Of a DNA stretch of 14,610 nt, positions 7,149 through 13,378 are shown one piece after another. Made by a program: the position numbers and the translations under genes. Below the pieces are notes generated by a model. The model did not search any database. It was not told the origin of the DNA and was given only the letters and a program-made list of their open reading frames with translations. This DNA is from Acidobacteriaceae bacterium (lineage in GTDB: Bacteria; Acidobacteriota; Terriglobia; Terriglobales; Acidobacteriaceae): assembly GCA_003167305.1 (NCBI GenBank), contig PMTP01000100.1, positions 5,939 to 20,548 of the forward strand, written 5' to 3'. Numbering within the stretch: the stretch's first letter is position 1; every line of letters starts with the position of its first letter.

Positions 7149-7901
7149 ATGGGTGCTGCCTCTGGGTCCGGCCCCGCTCTGCCGACTGAGACGACTGTGC
7201 CTGAAGACTGGGTTTGGCTGGCGCGAATTCGCCACCCACAAGGCCGCAAAGGCGAGGTCTTCGCCGAGCTTCTCACCGATTTCCCTGAAAAATTTGCTGA
7301 ACGCAAGCGGCTCTGGCTGCTGGGCGGCACCTCCGGTGCGGGTGGCGGCGCTTCCACGCGCGAGGCATATTCGCTATTGGGTCAAGGTGCCGTTTCCTCA
7401 GTGCCACAAGCGTCAGGGCGCGACTTTAGTCGTGCCGCAAAGGCATCTAATACAGCCGGGGCTTTAGCCCCGGCGGGAAAAACTACTCCCCGCGAAGTGG
7501 AACTCATCGCTCATTGGCAGCACAAGGGCGGCATCGTGCTGCACTTTGCCGGGGTGGATTCGATCACGGCAGCCGAGACGCTCAACGGGCTGATCGTCAC
7601 GATTCCCCGCGCCGAACGGGCCGCGCTGGACGAGGACGAGGTCTACATCGGCGACCTGATCGGCTGCACGCTGGTGGATGTGGCCGAAACTGCTCCGGTC
7701 GCCATCGGCGAAATCGAGAATGTGGACCGAACAGCGGGACCGGTGGCTCTGCTAGTGGTGCGCGGCGCGGCAGGCGAGGTGCTTGTGCCCTTCGCCAAAA
7801 GCTACCTGCGCAGCATCAACCTCCAAGCAAGGCGCGTGGAAATGGCTTTGCCGGATGGACTGACCGACTTGAATCTTCCAGGAAAAACTTCCCGCAAATA
7901 A
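7149..7901 (+). CDS. rimM: Ribosome maturation factor RimM, with an in-frame repeat insertion
   Basis: RimM binds S19 and helps mature the 3' domain of 16S rRNA in the 30S subunit. The N-terminal RimM domain begins near residue 22 (VWLARIRHPQGRKGEVFAEL) and resumes at about 115 (REVELIAHWQHKGGIVLHF). The PRC-barrel domain follows (about 160-240: EDEVYIGDLIGCTL and GEVLVPFAKSYLRSI). At 250 aa it is long; the family is usually about 165-185. The excess is an N-terminal stretch of about 20 residues and an insert near residues 59-114 within the N-terminal domain. The insert's DNA holds two palindromes with TTTA centres (7418-7435, 7455-7474), so it is a repeat read through in frame. Residues 81-114 are Ala/Ser/Gly-rich and look like a loop. 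No frameshift is seen. The start overlaps the khpA end region closely. Confidence 0.92.
   Translation: MGAASGSGPALPTETTVPEDWVWLARIRHPQGRKGEVFAELLTDFPEKFAERKRLWLLGGTSGAGGGASTREAYSLLGQGAVSSVPQASGRDFSRAAKASNTAGALAPAGKTTPREVELIAHWQHKGGIVLHFAGVDSITAAETLNGLIVTIPRAERAALDEDEVYIGDLIGCTLVDVAETAPVAIGEIENVDRTAGPVALLVVRGAAGEVLVPFAKSYLRSINLQARRVEMALPDGLTDLNLPGKTSRK
7401..7480 (+). repeat. Double-hairpin repeat inside rimM
   Basis: Two adjacent inverted repeats share a TTTA centre. The first is GCGCGAC / GTCGTGC (7418-7435, one G-T pair). The second is GCCGGGGC / GCCCCGGC (7455-7474, perfect 8 bp). About 20 bases separate them. The flanks look unlike RimM-coding sequence. Boundaries are approximate. Confidence 0.75.
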
Positions 7902-7941
7902 GCCAGGCCGCAAACCATTTTCAATCGCGCAAAATTCCAGC

Positions 7942-9072
7942 CTATTCAGTAATCGTTGAACCGTAATTCGTGGGCTGAGGCGCTGTTCCACGAATCTGCT
8001 CGATAAAAAGCGGCACCTCTTTCTCGATCAGCTCCGCACGGTCAATATGAATGTAGTGGGTGCTGCCTTTGGCGATGATTCTGCGGCTGCGCGTGGAGAG
8101 TTTCTTCAGGTCTTCCTGCATTCCGTAAAAGACGTTCGCTGCATCTGTCGATGAAGCGGCGACCGCCTGGGCGGGATCCTCCGAGATGATGAGAATCGGA
8201 AGCGCGCCGTAGGGTCCGGTATGAACGGTCTCTTGGCCGGATTGATTCATGCCGTCCAGATAATCAAACATCGCGCTGACATTTGTATGACAGATATCCT
8301 CCGCCTGCAACTTTGCAGCCCGGGCATCAAAGCCTTTGATGGATTGCGAACACATCCCCATGAGGCGCGGAACACCTATACTCATGGCGGATTTTGCCAG
8401 CAGTTCAAACGCCCAGCGTGGTGGTACCTTGCCGGAAGCGGCCTTCAACACGGGGTTCTCGTCCTGCAAAGGCGTGGAACTATCCTCAAAGACGATCCCA
8501 ACAATATCCGCCGGATAGCGGGTGGCGTAATCACGCTCATACATTCCACCGATGGAATGTCCCATCAGCACGATGGGGCCGGTGACTTTGGCCTCAAGCA
8601 GAAGTTCATGCAACTCGGCGGCGATATGGTCGGCGTCGCGCGGAGCTGGCAGCGCGTCGCTCCAGCCGAAACCGGCGCGGTCATACGAGCAGACGCGCGT
8701 GGTGCTGGAGAGCACCGGCTGGACCCCTCCCCAGGTCATCGAGTCGTTTCCCAAACCCGCTTCCAATACGATGGTGGGCGAACCGCTACCTGTGCAAATG
8801 ATGTGCATCCTGTGGCCATTGACGGAGTAGAAAGCGCCGGGAGGCTGATTCGTTGCCCAGAAACCGTGAACAGCGATCGCGTTGTAGGCGCTGCTGCCGG
8901 CCAAGACAGCCACGAGTATGACCACGACTGAAAGAACAATGCGCTCGACAACCTTCCGCCACGTGCGGTAACTCTTGGTGGAGAGCGAACGAAAGCGGCG
9001 AACGCTCAACCAAATCACCAAAACGCCAACCACAAAAATGATGGCCGGCAAAACAACATAATCGAAATCCAT
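7942..9072 (-). CDS. Membrane-anchored alpha/beta hydrolase
   Basis: This 376-aa protein has two N-terminal hydrophobic helices (about 5-23 and 43-65) and then a complete alpha/beta-hydrolase domain. The oxyanion region is EAGLGND (104-110), YDRAGFGWSD (130-139) is typical of the fold, and the nucleophile elbow is GHSIGG (171-176, Ser173). A probable catalytic His is H339 in KGSTHYIHID; the acid residue is not certain. ATG 9072 has GAGG about 6-10 bases upstream. It is the gene after trmD on the (-) strand (83-base gap) and is convergent with rimM, ending 40 bases from its stop. The orientation of the helices, so which side the domain faces, and the substrate are unknown. Confidence 0.87.
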   Translation of the reverse strand: MDFDYVVLPAIIFVVGVLVIWLSVRRFRSLSTKSYRTWRKVVERIVLSVVVILVAVLAGSSAYNAIAVHGFWATNQPPGAFYSVNGHRMHIICTGSGSPTIVLEAGLGNDSMTWGGVQPVLSSTTRVCSYDRAGFGWSDALPAPRDADHIAAELHELLLEAKVTGPIVLMGHSIGGMYERDYATRYPADIVGIVFEDSSTPLQDENPVLKAASGKVPPRWAFELLAKSAMSIGVPRLMGMCSQSIKGFDARAAKLQAEDICHTNVSAMFDYLDGMNQSGQETVHTGPYGALPILIISEDPAQAVAASSTDAANVFYGMQEDLKKLSTRSRRIIAKGSTHYIHIDRAELIEKEVPLFIEQIRGTAPQPTNYGSTITE

Positions 9073-9155
9073 ACATTACCTCGGTATTTCCAAAGCAAGA
9101 AAATTTTCTGCCTTGCAGGATAGCACGCGTGGCCTCTACTTTTCTTTCACTTTGG

Positions 9156-9986
9156 TCACTTAGTTTCCTTCCGGATCGCCTCCAGAATTTTTTGGTCCTC
9201 TTTATTTAACGCTGCGCCGGCCAGCAGATCGGGCCGGTTGGCCAGCGTCTTGCGCAACTGCTGCTCGCGCCGCCAGCGGCGAATCCCGGCGTGGTCGCCA
9301 TTGAGCAGCGGCTCCGGGACGCGCAGGCTGCTAAACTCGGCCGGGCGGGTGAAGTGGGGATAGTCGAGCAGGCCGCCCGAGCCGTGCTGCGAACGCGGGA
9401 CGCCATCTTCGGCAGTGGCGATCTCGGCGTCGGCGACGCCAAAGCTCTCAAACTCCCCCGATGCCTCGTTGCCCAGCACACCTGGCAGCAGGCGCATCGT
9501 CGCATCGACCACCACGGCGGCGGCCAGCTCGCCCCCGCTCAGCACATAGTCGCCGATGGAAAGCTCCAGGTCGCAATAGAGCTGGTTGATGCGCTCATCG
9601 ACGCCCTCGTAGCGGCCGCAGATCAGCACCACGCGCTCTTCCGTGGCCAGCTCCCGCGCCATCGCCTGGGTGAAGGGACGGCCCTGCGCGGAGAGCAGTA
9701 CCACTTGCGGTGGGCCCGCTTGCGCGGCATTCGACGCATGGCGCTCTACCTTGGGCGCAATGCCCAGCGCGGCGAGCGCCTCGGCCAACGGCCCCGGCTT
9801 CAGGACCATCCCCTCGCCGCCTCCAAAGGGGCGGTCGTCCACGGTTCGGTGACGGTCGTGGGTAAAGGCACGCAGGTCATGCACCTCCACCGTTACCAGC
9901 CCCTCGGCCAGCGCGCGGCGCAGAATTCCGTTCTCGAAGAAGCTCGAGAAAAACTCCGGGAAGATCGTGATGATCTCGAATTTCAT
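9156..9986 (-). CDS. trmD: tRNA (guanine(37)-N1)-methyltransferase TrmD
   Basis: TrmD uses S-adenosylmethionine to methylate G37 next to the anticodon, preventing +1 frameshifting. The 276-aa protein shows the SPOUT trefoil-knot motifs LSAQGRPF (98-105), CGRYEGVDERI (123-133) and SIGDYVLSGGE (143-153), then LLDYPHFTRP (206-215) and VPEPLLNGDHAGIRRWR (223-239). Between ESF and LLDYP there are about 20 more residues than the compact SFxxGLLD form (183-205). ATG 9986 gives the standard MKFEIITIFPEFF start; the ribosome site is weak (AAAGAG). It is usually collinear with rimM and rplS, but here it lies on the opposite strand. It starts divergently from the DUF2157 gene, 74 bases away. Confidence 0.96.
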   Translation of the reverse strand: MKFEIITIFPEFFSSFFENGILRRALAEGLVTVEVHDLRAFTHDRHRTVDDRPFGGGEGMVLKPGPLAEALAALGIAPKVERHASNAAQAGPPQVVLLSAQGRPFTQAMARELATEERVVLICGRYEGVDERINQLYCDLELSIGDYVLSGGELAAAVVVDATMRLLPGVLGNEASGEFESFGVADAEIATAEDGVPRSQHGSGGLLDYPHFTRPAEFSSLRVPEPLLNGDHAGIRRWRREQQLRKTLANRPDLLAGAALNKEDQKILEAIRKETK

Positions 9987-10060
9987 ACTCTTTGATGATA
10001 TAGGCGGAAATATCCGCGCCCGAAGTAACCCGAATATGTTTTACTGTTGGCGGACTGTTT

Positions 10061-11413
10061 ATGGCTGACTTTGAATCGCACTTAACCCGCTGGCAATCGG
10101 CCGGCCTCCTGGATGCGGAGATGGCGCGCCGCATCCGCGCCTATGAAAACGAGCAGAAGAAGCCCGCCGGCTTGCGCTGGCAGGTCATCGTCGTACTCAT
10201 TCTCGGAGCCATCCTGCTGGCCTGCGGCGTGGCGCTTTTTGTCTCGGCGCACTGGGATCAGATCGGCCCCGGCGCGCGGCTGGCCGTGGTCCTCGCCATG
10301 GTCAGCGTCTTCCACCTGGGCGGCGGCTGGGCGCGCTCGCGCTTCCACGGGCTTTCGACGGCCCTGCACGCTGTGGGAACGCTCTCGACCGGCGCGGCCA
10401 TCTTCCTGGTCGGACAGATCTTCAACATTCAGGAGCATTGGCCGGCGGCGGTGCTACTATGGGCCGTGGCCGCGCTGGCCGGATGGATTTTGCTGCACGA
10501 CGAGGCGCAGCAAGTTCTAACTTTGCTGCTCGCACCGGCGTGGATTCTCTCCGAGTTCTCCTATTACGCCGAAGGCCACATCGGCGAGAACGTCTATGCG
10601 GGTCGGTTCCTGATCGTCTGGGCGGTGCTCTACCTGACGTTTTTTCTTGGCTCCAAGCGCAAGATTGTCCGAGGCATTCTCTTTGTGGCCGCGGCCTTCG
10701 CCGCAAAAGCCGGGATCGTTCTTCTGCTGGAGGGATGGAGTTCATGGGGGGACCATACCTATATTTCGCTCGGGCTTCAAACCTGGGGCTGGGTGGACGT
10801 TGCCGCAATTCCGCTTCTCTTCGCCGTATTCAAGTTCCGCAAGAGCGCGATTCCGGTAGCTGCCGCGATCGTCTTTGCATTTGCCCTGCCCTGGTGCCAG
10901 CGAACCTGGACGGAGTATTACAACTACGGAAACGTTCACGGCTCCAATGTGCGCTACGAACCCAACATGGCCGCTCACGTGCTGGTCACGGCCTTTGCCG
11001 TCTTCATCATTTGGTGGGGCTTCCGTCATCTTTCACATACGCTTGCCGGCCTGGGCGTTCTCTGGTTTGCAATTGCCGCGCTTTGGCTCTCTTTCAGTCA
11101 CCTCTTCGGCGATTTTAGCCGTGTCCTGATCTCCCAAGCCCTGGAAGCCGCCGTTGCCCTCTTTGTCGTCTGGTGGGGTGTGCGGCTGGCCAGCAAAGTG
11201 CTCGTCAACCTGGGCGTTGTGGGCTTTGCCATTACAGTGATCTGGTTCTACTTCAGCGACATCTTCGACAAGCTGGATCGTTCACTGGGCCTGATCGGGC
11301 TGGGGATTCTCTTTCTCGCCGGCGGATGGGCGCTGGAAAAGACCCGCCGCAGAATTGTCGCTGGCATGGGAATAGCGGATGCTTCCGACAATAAAACAGA
11401 GGAGGCGCTATGA
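10061..11413 (+). CDS. DUF2157 multi-spanning membrane protein
   Basis: This 450-aa protein has a short cytosolic N-terminal helix pair (HLTRWQSAGLLDAEMARRIRAYE, 7-29), the DUF2157 signature, then many hydrophobic segments, roughly 10-13 helices from residue 41 to near the end, and a charged tail. It is an inner-membrane protein. The family has no assigned biochemical function; it commonly lies beside a GDYXXLXY-domain gene, as here. The last bases overlap the next start as ATGA, so the two are translationally coupled. ATG 10061 has no clear ribosome site but fits the family N-terminus. Confidence 0.85.
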   Translation: MADFESHLTRWQSAGLLDAEMARRIRAYENEQKKPAGLRWQVIVVLILGAILLACGVALFVSAHWDQIGPGARLAVVLAMVSVFHLGGGWARSRFHGLSTALHAVGTLSTGAAIFLVGQIFNIQEHWPAAVLLWAVAALAGWILLHDEAQQVLTLLLAPAWILSEFSYYAEGHIGENVYAGRFLIVWAVLYLTFFLGSKRKIVRGILFVAAAFAAKAGIVLLLEGWSSWGDHTYISLGLQTWGWVDVAAIPLLFAVFKFRKSAIPVAAAIVFAFALPWCQRTWTEYYNYGNVHGSNVRYEPNMAAHVLVTAFAVFIIWWGFRHLSHTLAGLGVLWFAIAALWLSFSHLFGDFSRVLISQALEAAVALFVVWWGVRLASKVLVNLGVVGFAITVIWFYFSDIFDKLDRSLGLIGLGILFLAGGWALEKTRRRIVAGMGIADASDNKTEEAL

Positions 11414-12006
11414 AATTTGCCAATACTTCGCTCTCTGGAACCTCCATCGTTTTGCTGGTGATTCAGTTGGCGCTGGTCTCGTCGATCGCGGCCAAGTACC
11501 TTTACCAGCGCTCGACCAGCCCGCGTGTCTGGACGCGCACGGCGGCCTACGATCCCGAGATGGTGATGCGCGGCCGCTACCTGAGCCTGCGGCTGACGGT
11601 GGACGGCTGCCAGAGCACGCTGCCCAGCGCCCTGCATGCCATCTTCCCGCGCAACGCCGACGGAACCACAAAGCCGAACGGCTTCACCGTCAACTGGCAA
11701 GGAGCCGTTCGCTTCCGCGCCAAGCTCAAGGTGGAAGGCAACAAGCTGCAGGCGATCCGCATTCCGGAGGCTGACCTTACCTCGAAGGGCGTGGAAGTCA
11801 TGGCGATGCCGGGAGCCTCCTGCGACGCCCTGCGCGTCGTCGAGCCGGTGGACTTCTTCATCGCCGAGCACGCGGCGGACCCGACGCCGCTCAAGCCCGG
11901 CCAGGAGCTGTGGCTTGAGGTCACCGTCCCGCCGCAAGGCCCACCCCGGCCGATTCAACTGGCGCTGAAGCAGGATGGGGCATGGAAGCCGCTGTCGTTA
12001 CAATAG
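11410..12006 (+). CDS. GDYXXLXY-family protein
   Basis: This 198-aa protein has one N-terminal membrane helix (about 12-29) followed by a mainly beta extracytoplasmic domain. The family motif region is G55-R-Y-x2-L-x-L in MRGRYLSLRL (53-62); the usual Asp is Arg and the usual final Tyr is Leu. A downstream VDFFIAEHAAD (about 147-157) matches the second conserved part of the family. GGAGG (11401-11405) lies just before ATG 11410, which overlaps the stop of the DUF2157 gene by 4 bases. The pair probably forms one membrane complex; function unknown. Confidence 0.8.
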   Translation: MKFANTSLSGTSIVLLVIQLALVSSIAAKYLYQRSTSPRVWTRTAAYDPEMVMRGRYLSLRLTVDGCQSTLPSALHAIFPRNADGTTKPNGFTVNWQGAVRFRAKLKVEGNKLQAIRIPEADLTSKGVEVMAMPGASCDALRVVEPVDFFIAEHAADPTPLKPGQELWLEVTVPPQGPPRPIQLALKQDGAWKPLSLQ

Positions 12007-12056
12007 CCACCTGCGGTGGCGGGACTCGCCGTCCAGGCAAGCGGCGCTTACGCGCC
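12006..12056 (+). repeat. Hairpin-rich repeat after the GDYXXLXY gene
   Basis: A perfect hairpin GCCACC-TGC-GGTGGC (12006-12020) begins on the last base of the stop codon. A second, GGCGC-TTAC-GCGCC (12043-12056), follows. Neither has a T-run. They lie just before repeat copy D and look like REP-type sequence, not a standard terminator. Confidence 0.5.
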
Positions 12057-12060
12057 ATGA

Positions 12061-12161
12061 AGTTCGTGGATTCCCACCCAAGATCACCCCAACGACGAAG
12101 ACCTGTCGTTGGGAACACCGTAGCCGCAAAAACAAAAACGCGGCGTGGGCGGGGCACCCAG
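12061..12161 (+). repeat. Dispersed palindromic repeat, copy D (enlarged)
   Basis: The left arm AGTTCGTGGATTCCCA (12061-12076) and the right arm GGGGCACCCAG (12151-12161) match copies A-C. The interior is longer and carries its own perfect 9-bp palindrome, CCCAACGAC (12088-12096) with GTCGTTGGG (12105-12113). An A-rich segment (about 12126-12138) lies between that palindrome and the right arm. No gene is visible in 12007-12223. Confidence 0.7.
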
Positions 12162-12223
12162 ACTGCATCGGCTAGGGTGGTGAACCCAATTTGCTTCGAT
12201 AATGGAAGTACTCGCTAACGCGA

Positions 12224-12691
12224 TTAGAACGTTTTGAGCGGCGCGGGTTGAGCCGCGCCCACCTTGCCGGCCTTGATGTCTGCGACGAAGAAATTCTCGC
12301 CACGGATGGGGCTGCCGGAGAGACGGCGCAGCATGGCCAACTGGCCGACATGGGTGAGCGCGTCGGCTACCGGCCCCTGGAACAACTGCTCGACCGGGGC
12401 GTGCAGCGGCCCGCCTGTGGCCAGGAAAGCATCGAAGGTCTGAAGCGACTCAAAGAAGCGCTGCTGTTCCTCGGCCCACGCGCGCGGCTGGGTGTCGCGC
12501 CAGCGCTCCTGCCCAAGGGCCATGTTCAACGCCCAGTCAAAGAGGTCGCCCATGTGGGCCAGTATCTGCACGGGCAGGCGTCCGGCGGCGGTAAACCCGG
12601 CAAAATGATCGGGCGCGCCTTCAAGGGCACGGGCGGCCCGGTAGGCTACGGTGGCCAGCGTGTGGCGCAGCAATTCGCGTTTCTCATCCAT
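12224..12691 (-). CDS. DinB-like protein
   Basis: This 155-aa helical protein resembles the DinB/DUF664 superfamily: LPVQILAHMGDLFDWAL (39-55) and DALTHVGQLAMLRRL (110-124). Two histidines (H46, H114) sit where the family places metal ligands; the third ligand is not clear, and the HxxxH of the 4931-5407 protein is absent. The C-terminus SGSPIRGENFFVADI is typical of a subgroup whose function is unknown. ATG 12691 is chosen because the frame begins there and no better start exists; its ribosome site is weak. It is a lone gene between two + strand genes, head to head with rplS about 100 bases away. Confidence 0.78.
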   Translation of the reverse strand: MDEKRELLRHTLATVAYRAARALEGAPDHFAGFTAAGRLPVQILAHMGDLFDWALNMALGQERWRDTQPRAWAEEQQRFFESLQTFDAFLATGGPLHAPVEQLFQGPVADALTHVGQLAMLRRLSGSPIRGENFFVADIKAGKVGAAQPAPLKTF

Positions 12692-12790
12692 ACGGGAAAC
12701 TATAGCGCAAGCGGCTGACCAAAGGAATTAGGCGCTATAAGCAGTTCTCTGATAAACTGAGTGTTCTGAGTCCATCAGCAGGAAAACACA

Positions 12791-13156
12791 ATGTCCATTC
12801 ATCCCGTAATGCAGCGCCTGGCAGACAAGCTCAAGCGCACCGACCTCCCCGAGTTCGTGCCTGGCGACCAGGTTCGCGTCCAAGTGAAGATCAAAGAAGG
12901 CGACAAGGAACGCTTGCAGGCCTTTGAAGGCTTGGTCATCGCCATCAACAAAGGCCCACAGGGCACGTTTACCGTGCGCAAGATGAGCTTTGGGCAGGGC
13001 GTGGAGCGCATCTTCCCGTTCAATTCCAAGGTCATCGACAAGATCGAGAAGATTCGCAGCTACAAGGTGCGCCGCGCCAAGCTCTTCTATCTCCGCGAAC
13101 TGCGCGGCAAGGCCGCCCGCCTGAAGGAAGTGGGCCGCGTTGTGGCCAAGGCGTAA
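12791..13156 (+). CDS. rplS: 50S ribosomal protein L19
   Basis: L19 lies at the 30S-50S interface and contributes to intersubunit bridges. The 121-aa product has the family signatures [20 protein letters not shown] and [11 protein letters not shown], then [45 protein letters not shown] (12781-12784 region) stands about 7 bases before ATG 12791. It is usually downstream of trmD; here trmD is inverted and 2.8 kb away, so rplS needs its own promoter. The region before it has only weak candidates (a TATAAG near 12736, a GATAAA near 12751). A strong terminator follows. Confidence 0.96.
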   Translation: MSIHPVMQRLADKLKRTDLPEFVPGDQVRVQVKIKEGDKERLQAFEGLVIAINKGPQGTFTVRKMSFGQGVERIFPFNSKVIDKIEKIRSYKVRRAKLFYLRELRGKAARLKEVGRVVAKA

Positions 13157-13180
13157 GCCGCTCCAGGTTTTATTGCTCGA

Positions 13181-13211
13181 CGACCCCGGCTCTGGCCGGG
13201 GTTGTTTTTTT
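13181..13211 (+). terminator. Intrinsic terminator of rplS
   Basis: A 10-bp GC-rich stem (13181-13190 with 13195-13204, one G-T pair) with a TCTG tetraloop is followed by seven T's (13205-13211). It stands 25 bases after the rplS stop and is the only textbook intrinsic terminator in the window. Confidence 0.92.
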
Positions 13212-13213
13212 GC

Positions 13214-13228
13214 GACAGTTCTCAGTTT
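13214..13228 (-). repeat. Inverted partner of the AACTG heptamer array
   Basis: Just after the terminator, ACAGTTCTCAGTTTT is the reverse complement of an AAAACTGAGAACTGT sequence, matching the units at 13332-13373. The two blocks face each other across about 100 bases. Confidence 0.5.
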
Positions 13229-13331
13229 TCACATGTCAATTGGCTGGAATCAGCACACGGCAGGCATTCTGTACATCATTCCTAAAAGATTGCTCTTCGT
13301 ACGGCCCATTCTCCCAATTCACTGACCACCG

Positions 13332-13373
13332 ACAACTGAGAACTGACAACTGAGAACTGACAACTGTAAGCTG
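13332..13373 (+). repeat. AACTG heptamer array upstream of the permease gene
   Basis: Six 7-base units in a row: ACAACTG, AGAACTG, ACAACTG, AGAACTG, ACAACTG, then a degenerate TAAGCTG. The alternation makes two exact 14-base repeats. The array ends 5 bases before the ATG at 13379 and takes the place where a ribosome site would be. Confidence 0.8.
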
Positions 13374-13378
13374 TAGTT

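Noticed and set aside
10004..10017. GCGGA-AATA-TCCGC inverted repeat between trmD and the DUF2157 gene, as an operator
   Set aside because: Only a 5-bp stem and no second copy in the window; too weak to claim as a regulatory site.
13332..13373. Possible CRISPR array
   Set aside because: The units are 7 bases with no spacers, so it is a simple tandem repeat.
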